10,964 nt of DNA from Candidatus Omnitrophota bacterium (GTDB lineage Bacteria > Omnitrophota > Koll11 > JAHIPI01): positions 1-10,964 of the forward strand of contig JAQUMG010000045.1 of the NCBI GenBank assembly GCA_028718265.1, in the 5' to 3' direction. Of the stretch, positions 5,978 through 10,964 are shown piece by piece. The notes under the pieces are model-generated. The model did not search any database. It was not told the DNA's origin and was given only the letters and a program-made list of their open reading frames with translations. Both the position numbers and the translations under genes were made by a program. Position 1 is the first letter of the stretch. Every line of letters begins with the position of its first letter.

Positions 5978-6430
5978 TTATAACTTAGACAACATGCCTA
6001 TAATCCAAAAAATTATAGCCGGTAATAGCAAAATAAGTAATAATACTATAAAAATCGATTTTTTCGATTTAATCTCTACCTTCTCTTTAATGCCCTTATA
6101 CGAGATCCAATAAAAATATAAAGCCCCTGCCTCAAACGACATTGCTAATAAAGACGACAACAGTATGGGTAAATATTTAAGACTTCCAAGCCAGCCTGAT
6201 AATAGGGCTAAGCCCAGTATGGTTGTCGCCGTCCTTTCTTCTTTTCTATAGGGTACAAATATGCCCATTGCTATAAGTAGCAAACTCATCGAAACTAACA
6301 AAAAAGAATCTGTACGCATGCTTTTATCAGGAGCAAAAGTAACTAGTTTCCATACATCCATTGCTATTAAAAAAATACAAACTAACAGAACAGCTTTAAA
6401 TGGCACTTTTTCAAATATGGTTTTTTTCAT
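5978..6430 (-). CDS. Polytopic small membrane protein of unknown function
   Basis: This 150-aa protein belongs to no family I can name. It has four or five hydrophobic segments (about 12-31, 42-60, 70-112 as one long or two short segments, and 124-147). Basic stretches are at the N-terminus (MKKTIFEK), after the second helix (YRKEER) and before the last helix (KEKVEIKSKK). The ATG has a weak AAAGG ribosome binding site 9 nt upstream (6444-6440). The region is AT-rich compared with the RHS gene. It lies alone between the two RAYT elements and ends in a good terminator, so it is an independent unit. It may be a cargo-like or orphan immunity gene; this is a guess from position only. Confidence 0.65.
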   Translation of the reverse strand: MKKTIFEKVPFKAVLLVCIFLIAMDVWKLVTFAPDKSMRTDSFLLVSMSLLLIAMGIFVPYRKEERTATTILGLALLSGWLGSLKYLPILLSSLLAMSFEAGALYFYWISYKGIKEKVEIKSKKSIFIVLLLILLLPAIIFWIIGMLSKL

Positions 6431-6468
6431 TTAATAATACCTTTATGGGTTGTCATAATTTTCATACA

Positions 6469-6501
6469 GAATATGGTGACGTCCTATTTGGGGACACCCT
6501 A
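6469..6501 (+). repeat. Left REP-like inverted end of RAYT element 2
   Basis: It begins GAATATGGTGACGTCCTA, has the central TTTG, and ends GGGACACCCTA. It matches the right end in 29 of 33 positions. Its last three bases are the complement of the transposase stop codon TAG, so coding sequence and element end overlap. Confidence 0.75.
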
Positions 6502-7092
6502 TAATTTCATTTTGTTTATTGCTTCATCCAAGATCGATTCATAGGGTCGTGGCGTTTCTATATATTTGATATATTCGCGCTGTCTTTCTTCTTCGGTACG
6601 CCCAAAGCTGTCATAGCAGATATTCCTGTTTATTATAGCATTTTCTCTTCCTTTTGCATAGTAGTTGTAGCTGGACCATGGATATGCCGATAGATCTTTA
6701 ACTATGCACGCTCTTAAGGGGTTCCGCTCGATATATCTTGCGCATTCCAAGAGATATTCGTCCTTTTCTATTAAAAGACCTTTATATCTCCCCTGATATA
6801 AGTAGCCTACGTTGTGATATTTCCGCTTATGGTAGCGAGCGTATGCCTGAGAGATACTTTGCATAATATGTGGCAGGTCTTTTGCTTTAAGTATCTGCAA
6901 AAGAAGATGGAAATGGTTTTTCATAATGCAGTAATTAAAAATCTTGAAATCAAATTTCGTTTTATATACCGCGATTATTTCTTTGAAAGCTACATAATCG
7001 GAGTTACCCTTAAAAAGCCCCTGTTTATTATGGCCTCTATTGATTATGTGATATATTGCGTCGTCATATAGAAGCCGCCCTGATCTAGACAT
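6499..7092 (-). CDS. REP-associated tyrosine transposase (RAYT), IS200-like Y1/HUH family, copy 2
   Basis: This 197-aa Y1 transposase is colinear with copy 1. The HUH motif is H60-F61-H62 in MKNHFHLL, the candidate nucleophile is Y113 in EKDEYL, and the conserved blocks ARYIERNPLRACIV, YPWSSYNYYA and GYLYQGRYKG are present. No stop or frameshift interrupts it. Against copy 1, positions 51-145 are most conserved, while 41-50 and the last 50 residues vary, as expected if the catalytic core is constrained and the tail has diverged with the DNA ends. The stop codon TAG lies in the left inverted end. The start follows AAGGAGGT by 7 nt, again inside a hairpin. Upstream on the same strand are the RHS gene and its small partner. 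Confidence 0.92.
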   Translation of the reverse strand: MSRSGRLLYDDAIYHIINRGHNKQGLFKGNSDYVAFKEIIAVYKTKFDFKIFNYCIMKNHFHLLLQILKAKDLPHIMQSISQAYARYHKRKYHNVGYLYQGRYKGLLIEKDEYLLECARYIERNPLRACIVKDLSAYPWSSYNYYAKGRENAIINRNICYDSFGRTEEERQREYIKYIETPRPYESILDEAINKMKL

Positions 7093-7099
7093 AAAAAAT

Positions 7100-7133
7100 A
7101 CCTCCTTTTACTTATATATACGTATGAGGAGGC
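7100..7133 (-). promoter_or_regulatory. Hairpin sequestering the Shine-Dalgarno sequence of RAYT copy 2
   Basis: On the minus strand GCCTCCTC (7133-7126) faces the Shine-Dalgarno sequence AAGGAGGT (7107-7100). Six Watson-Crick pairs plus one G-U wobble form, with one C/A mismatch, and TAC/GTA can pair inside. Arm spacing is the same as in copy 1. Confidence 0.55.
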
Positions 7134-7178
7134 TATTTTCTTTCAAATCATTTTTACTTTTTTCCAATCTCTTCTTTG

Positions 7179-7211
7179 TAGGGTGTCCCTCTGTAGGACG
7201 TCACCATATTC
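7179..7211 (-). repeat. Right REP-like inverted end of RAYT element 2
   Basis: TAGGGTGTCCC, central TCTG, then TAGGACGTCACCATATTC. As a single strand GGTG/CACC and TCC/GGA can pair with a CGT bulge, giving a bulged hairpin. It is the near-exact inverse of the left end. Confidence 0.75.
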
Positions 7212-7232
7212 CTGTAGGACGTCACCATATTC
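7191..7232 (-). repeat. Exact tandem duplication of 21 bp at the right end of RAYT element 2
   Basis: The 21-bp unit at 7191-7211, beginning CTGTAGGACGTCACC, is repeated without a gap or mismatch at 7212-7232. It is the outer part of the element end, so the element has one and a half right ends. With only two copies and no spacer it is not a CRISPR. Confidence 0.85.
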
Positions 7233-7252
7233 TCAGAAGATTGTATCGAGTT

Positions 7253-7621
7253 TTATTTAAGTTCTTTTTCGCTAATCTTGTCGAGTTCGTCTTTAATAGA
7301 ATTCATTTGGCTTTCAATTTTATTCCATTGTAAAGGGCTTTCAAGAGTAACGGCTTCTTTTTTAAACAAGTGTCTTTTGGCCATTCTGTCTTTATAGACA
7401 CACCCCCATAATAAGAATGTATTCACGTCATTTTTTTCCAAGTAAATTTGTAACATTTTATGCATGCCGCTACTTTTCCAAGATAATGTTCTCTCCGGCC
7501 AATCCTGATAATTCTTTGTTATTCTCATCTTGTTATGTGTTGCGTAAGATCCCAGCTGACTGTCAATATCAATCAAAAATTTTTCGCCTTTTAATAAATT
7601 ACTGTTTATTTTGGTATTCAT
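7253..7621 (-). CDS. Candidate immunity protein of the RHS toxin (unknown family)
   Basis: This 122-aa soluble protein has no signal peptide, no membrane helix and no motif I recognise. It is rich in charged residues and ends in a helical, coiled-coil-like stretch (KIESQMNSIKDELDKISEKEL). The function is inferred from position: its ATG (7621-7619) begins 2 nt after the stop codon of the RHS gene, so translation is probably coupled, with no good Shine-Dalgarno sequence of its own. A small gene immediately after an RHS or YD-repeat toxin is the classic place for the cognate immunity gene, which binds and blocks the C-terminal toxin in the producer's cytoplasm. GC content is about 36%, lower than the RHS core, in keeping with an exchanged cassette. 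It could also be an unrelated small gene. Confidence 0.6.
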   Translation of the reverse strand: MNTKINSNLLKGEKFLIDIDSQLGSYATHNKMRITKNYQDWPERTLSWKSSGMHKMLQIYLEKNDVNTFLLWGCVYKDRMAKRHLFKKEAVTLESPLQWNKIESQMNSIKDELDKISEKELK

Positions 7622-7623
7622 TT

Positions 7624-8157
7624 TTATCTCATTTGGTATTGTATTCCGCCACCTGGTTGACCGAATTTTGGTTCTACTCTGCCTCCACCTGTTACTCTTC
7701 GAAACGACGTATCAACTGCCCGTACTGCTGTACCAGGATTGTGTGGAGGTAAACTTAAATTACTAACAGCTTCTTGTCCCGTTTTGTAAGGTGGACTCCA
7801 ACCGTTTCCGCGTGTCATATAAGGGCTGGTATACCCAGTATTACCCTCTGGGTAATACTGGTGAAATGGTCGTGTTGAATAAGCAGCTTCTGCGCTAAGG
7901 GCGGCTATTGATGCCCCTCTTGATATATCCCGACAAATTTCTGCGGCGCCCATCCAATAATCTCCTTGGTTAAAATATTGCTCTGCCGCAGCAAAGCCTG
8001 TACCGAGCCTAAAAAGATCAGAAAAGCCTCGACCCATATCAGCTATAGTAGAAACAATGCCATTAAAAACCCATAGATCGGGACTTTTTGTATAAAATTC
8101 CTCGGCATTTGATATAAGTCGATCTAGCACACCAGCTAATTTTACACCCCAATCACA
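7624..8157 (-). other. Variable C-terminal toxin tip of the RHS protein, TNT-like C-terminal motif
   Basis: This is the 177 residues after the RHS core end (TDPSGK). The first part is helical (KLAGVLDRLISNAEEF; GIVSTIADMGRGFSDLF; AAEICRDISRGASIAALSAEAA), a linker seen in many RHS tips. The last part has SLPPHN (1019-1024) and then GGGRVEPKFGQPGGGIQYQ (1041-1059). The P-x-FGQPGGG-x-QY signature resembles the NAD+ glycohydrolase TNT family. The protein stops almost at once after it, earlier than I would expect of a full TNT domain. The fold assignment is tentative; the toxin-tip role rests on position. Confidence 0.45.
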
Positions 8158-10964
8158 TTTACCTGATGGATCTGTGCGATTAATCGGATTATTGCTACAA
8201 TACCCATATAGATTGAGATTCCCGCCCTCATACCCTACCGGATCTGTCTGCAAGAACCGCCCCAGCCCAGGATCATAGTACCTGGCCCTATAGTAATATA
8301 GTGAACTTTCCGGATCCCACTGGCGGGCGGTGAAGCGATAGACGTTGCCGACTATACTGTCATCGCGCTTCATTCCCGTCGCAGGGTCGTAGATTTTGGT
8401 CTTGCCGAATGGCGAGTAGGTATAGTGCTCTATCTGCTGTCCCGAGCCATTAGAAAGATCCGTTACTGAACCCAAGGCATCAAAGTGATAGTAGCATATG
8501 CCCGAGGCATTTTCAAGCCTTATCGGTTCGTCAATATTGGGTCCATAGACGTATCTGGTTGCAAGGCTGTTCGAGCTGTCATATTCGGCTATGATATTGT
8601 CGCCGTCGTAGATATAGTCCACGATCGACAGTCCGCCGTCCACGGTTATTTCTTTTCTTATGCGCCGTCCGAGGTAGTCGCACTTATAGATTACGGTCGA
8701 CGGTCCGCACTCCACGGAAATAAGCCTGTTTTCATAGTCATATCCGTAGGTAACGGTCTTATCCATAAAAGTAACTGTCGTTATCGAGCCGTTAGAGTCA
8801 TAGGTAAAAGTTTTTACGTTTCTGGTATCAAGATTAATATCTGCCGAATCTGATAATGTTCCTGATGGGTCCGTAGCCCGGGCAAGTACGGTATTGGAGC
8901 CTGTATTCAGCGTTACATCTTCGGCAATGAATCCCTCGCCGCTTACGGTACCGTCAACATTATTAACGGTAACTGCGGGATTATTGCCCCGTATTGTTCC
9001 GTCTACGTCTATATTGTGCCGGGTTTTCCGTAAGGTATCGTATTGGTTCAAACCGTTAGTCTTTAAGGTATAATCCCAATGCTCGCCCCGTTCATCCACG
9101 TACTGGCGATTGCCCATATTATCATATTGGTAACGGGCTGTCCGCATATCCGGATAAGTTACGTCTTTAAGCTGGTAAGTTTTGTCGTAGGCATACTGAT
9201 ATGACCCTTCCGTTGTAGTCATAGTCTCGCGGTTACCGACTTTGTCGTAGGTATAGTCGAACTGCGTAAAGATATCGCCTGAAGACGCCTCATTCTTCAT
9301 GGACTTAATTCTATTCAATAAGTCATAGGCATATTCGATTGATGCGCCGTTGGCATAAGTTAAGCCGCTGCGCCTTGAGCTCAGGCCGTCATAGTCATAA
9401 TGAGCGATAACGCCGCCGGATGAGTCTTTTATATCTGTAAGGCGTTTTAGATTGTCGTAGTGGTAGGTTACATAGGTATTGTCAGGATATATCAGCTTTT
9501 TCCTCAGGCCGTTATTGTAATATTCGTAAGCGACAGTTTTATCGCCAGGCGATGTAATATCTTTCAGGCGATTAAGCCCGTCATAATTAAGGTCCGTTGC
9601 GCCATCCGCGGTTATCGCGTGGCGGAGGTTCAGCTTATCATATTGGTATTCCACGCTGCCGGCAGGATAACGCTTAAAGCGCAGCCGGTTAAGTTCGTCA
9701 TATTCAAATATTGTCGTCCGCCACATCCTGTCGTGCTTATTATCAAGGTTGCCGACGGGCGTATAGTGAAATTCTTCGCTTGTATTATCCGGGTAGGTAA
9801 TAATCCATATCCTGTCATTGTCGTCATACTGGTATTTCGTCTTTTTTGCTGCGGAATCTTCGATGCATATTAAGTTGCCGACCATATCATATTTATATTT
9901 CGTCTGCCGGCCTTCGGCATCGATAGCGGTTTTAAGTACGCCGTATACGTCCTCGTGCCATTCGTTTAAATACTGATAGGCCGTTATATTGTTTTCCTGA
10001 TCTTGTACGCGGGTGAGGCGTGATTTGCCGAGATGGAGGTAATCGACGTTGTCATATGTGTATTCGATACTATGAGGCACATTATCTTCGTCGTATTCGG
10101 TCTTTTTGACAAGGTTGCCTGTCCAGTCATACTGATGGTGAACGGTATGGCCCAACGCGTCGGTTATGGTCTTTATGTTGTCGTTCTTATCGTAGGTATA
10201 TGAGGTCAAAAGGTTATCCGAGCCGTCGCGTACTTCCTTTAAGTTATTGTTTTCGTCATAGATATAATTCGTGACATTTCCTTCTTCGTCGGTTTCGCTT
10301 AAGAGGTTTCCGACCGTATCGTATACGAAATTCTTCTCAATTATGCCTGTTTCGGTATGATATTTTATCTTATTGGTATATCCGTTGGCATCGTATCCAT
10401 ATTCCGTAATGTTATCGTTAGCATCGGTCATTTTTTTGAGTTTGCCGTCGCCATAATATTCCATCAGCGTTGTTTTGCCTAAAGGTTCATGAACTTCAGT
10501 AAGTTTGCCGTTATCATATGTATATGTTGTCTCATTCCCGCATGCGTCTTTCTTCCACTCAATCTGATTATAGTCGGTACTGTACCTGAATTTGGTTACA
10601 TTAAGCGTCGGGTCCTTTATCTCTTCACGGTTACCTCTTTCGTCGTATAGATAATAATTCTTTCTGCCGTATTGATCTTCCGCATGCTCAAGCTCGGGAA
10701 TATATTGTCCGGGATTTTCAGTATCAGGCGTCCAGTAATAAGCGGTTGCGGCGCCCAGATTATCTTTTACCTCGCGCTGTAGGAGCGAAGTAGTATCGAC
10801 TGTGTACATCCATAGCTCATTATCACGGTTTGTTATATGAGTTGTTGCCCAATAATAACCGAATATAGTGTAATTGTTGTCGGGATCTTTTTGAGTCGCG
10901 ACTTTGAGGTTATAATTATAGGTATATTCGTAGATATTACCCTCGCGGTCAGTGTATTTTGTCC
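7624..10964 (-). CDS. RHS/YD-repeat polymorphic toxin, N-terminus beyond the window edge
   Basis: The frame is open to the window edge: 51 further codons precede the first visible ATG (10809-10807), so 1112 residues are seen and the true start lies outside. Numbering below is from that Met. Residues 1-600 and 665-780 carry many YD repeats (pattern YxYDxxGNL, for example YDERGN, YDTVGNL, YDKVGN), the strands that build the RHS shell. Residues about 600-662 are a non-YD insert. The RHS-associated core is at about 770-884: YHFDALGSV, YTYSPFGK, YRFTARQWDPESSLYYYRAR, FLQTDPVGY, NLYGYCSNNPINRTDPSGK. D856 and D880 are the two conserved DP-x-G aspartates. Residues 885-1061 are a different, more AT-rich tip, the likely toxin. 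Shells of this type encapsulate and release such tips in contact-dependent or secreted competition. Another possible role is adhesion or surface function. The 122-aa downstream gene starts 2 nt after the stop. Confidence 0.9.
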   Translation of the reverse strand, partial: TKYTDREGNIYEYTYNYNLKVATQKDPDNNYTIFGYYWATTHITNRDNELWMYTVDTTSLLQREVKDNLGAATAYYWTPDTENPGQYIPELEHAEDQYGRKNYYLYDERGNREEIKDPTLNVTKFRYSTDYNQIEWKKDACGNETTYTYDNGKLTEVHEPLGKTTLMEYYGDGKLKKMTDANDNITEYGYDANGYTNKIKYHTETGIIEKNFVYDTVGNLLSETDEEGNVTNYIYDENNNLKEVRDGSDNLLTSYTYDKNDNIKTITDALGHTVHHQYDWTGNLVKKTEYDEDNVPHSIEYTYDNVDYLHLGKSRLTRVQDQENNITAYQYLNEWHEDVYGVLKTAIDAEGRQTKYKYDMVGNLICIEDSAAKKTKYQYDDNDRIWIITYPDNTSEEFHYTPVGNLDNKHDRMWRTTIFEYDELNRLRFKRYPAGSVEYQYDKLNLRHAITADGATDLNYDGLNRLKDITSPGDKTVAYEYYNNGLRKKLIYPDNTYVTYHYDNLKRLTDIKDSSGGVIAHYDYDGLSSRRSGLTYANGASIEYAYDLLNRIKSMKNEASSGDIFTQFDYTYDKVGNRETMTTTEGSYQYAYDKTYQLKDVTYPDMRTARYQYDNMGNRQYVDERGEHWDYTLKTNGLNQYDTLRKTRHNIDVDGTIRGNNPAVTVNNVDGTVSGEGFIAEDVTLNTGSNTVLARATDPSGTLSDSADINLDTRNVKTFTYDSNGSITTVTFMDKTVTYGYDYENRLISVECGPSTVIYKCDYLGRRIRKEITVDGGLSIVDYIYDGDNIIAEYDSSNSLATRYVYGPNIDEPIRLENASGICYYHFDALGSVTDLSNGSGQQIEHYTYSPFGKTKIYDPATGMKRDDSIVGNVYRFTARQWDPESSLYYYRARYYDPGLGRFLQTDPVGYEGGNLNLYGYCSNNPINRTDPSGKCDWGVKLAGVLDRLISNAEEFYTKSPDLWVFNGIVSTIADMGRGFSDLFRLGTGFAAAEQYFNQGDYWMGAAEICRDISRGASIAALSAEAAYSTRPFHQYYPEGNTGYTSPYMTRGNGWSPPYKTGQEAVSNLSLPPHNPGTAVRAVDTSFRRVTGGGRVEPKFGQPGGGIQYQMR
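8824..9012 (-). other. Beta-sandwich-like insert in the YD-repeat shell
   Basis: Residues about 600-662 (from the first visible Met) lack YD repeats. They read like a short Ig/glucodextranase-B-type module: NIDVDGTIRGNNPAVTVNNV, GFIAEDVTLNTGSNTVLARA, then TDPSGTLSDSADINL. The VxVNxVxG, L-x-xGxNT and A-x-DxxG pattern is typical of such domains. YD repeats resume at TFTYDSNGSI. Confidence 0.5.

Larger units (their letters stand above)
6469..7211 (-). mobile_element. RAYT element 2 (IS200-like transposase between 33-bp hairpin-forming inverted ends)
   Basis: One Y1 transposase gene is enclosed by 33-bp inverted ends that differ only in their central 4 bases (6469-6501 and 7179-7211). Organisation and size (743 bp) match element 1, so the two are relatives inserted 584 bp apart. 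Part of the right end is repeated once more outside, to 7232. Confidence 0.75.

Noticed and set aside
7191..7232. Tandem 21-bp repeat as a CRISPR
   Set aside because: Only two abutting copies, no spacers, and the unit is part of the RAYT end.
8485..9873. Plus-strand frames of 122 and 137 codons opposite the RHS gene
   Set aside because: They are antisense to YD repeats, with repetitive valine- and isoleucine-rich translations that mirror the YD codons.
10807..10809. ATG as the start of the RHS gene
   Set aside because: The same frame continues without a stop to the window edge and still encodes YD-like sequence (YTDREGN, YEYTYNYN), so the gene begins outside.
1..10964. tRNA, rRNA or known riboswitch
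   Set aside because: No cloverleaf, rRNA-like conserved block or recognisable riboswitch core was seen on reading either strand; short intergenic spaces leave little room for one.

Overview
The window looks like a chromosomal segment from an uncultured, probably Gram-negative bacterium of a candidate lineage; Omnitrophota or a neighbouring PVC-type group is my best guess. The basis is gene content only: a TMTC-like membrane glycosyltransferase fused to TPRs, a bacterial Ski2-like helicase, a PAS-kinase-type N-terminus, RAYT transposases and an RHS/YD-repeat protein. No rRNA, tRNA or phylogenetic marker is present, so the assignment is an inference.

Left part (1-4652): a sensor-kinase-like gene leaves the window leftwards (1-139, minus). 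A 643-aa TMTC-like protein (742-2673) and a 645-aa Ski2-like helicase (2715-4652) run rightwards. The kinase and TMTC genes are divergent. The 600 bp between them are mostly filled by two different foldback (MITE-like) palindromic elements, 227-456 and 474-694. All three genes have a sigma70-type -10 box only 6-10 nt before the ATG and no Shine-Dalgarno sequence, which suggests leaderless or nearly leaderless mRNAs.

Middle part (4653-7252): everything is on the minus strand. Two related REP-associated tyrosine transposases (RAYT, IS200-like Y1/HUH family, about 58% identical by eye) each lie between imperfect terminal inverted repeats able to form bulged hairpins. Both have a strong Shine-Dalgarno sequence that an upstream complementary arm can sequester. 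Each transposase precedes a small membrane-protein gene of unknown function. A rho-independent terminator follows the second membrane gene.

Right part (7253-10964): a large RHS/YD-repeat protein, cut by the window edge at its N-terminal side, ends in the canonical RHS core and a separate 177-aa C-terminal region with a TNT-like GQPGGG motif. A 122-aa gene starts 2 nt after its stop codon and is the candidate immunity gene. GC content falls from about 48% in the YD core to about 40% in the tip and about 36% in the downstream gene, as expected of an exchangeable toxin-immunity cassette. The small membrane genes further downstream could be orphan immunity genes separated by RAYT insertions; that is a hypothesis.
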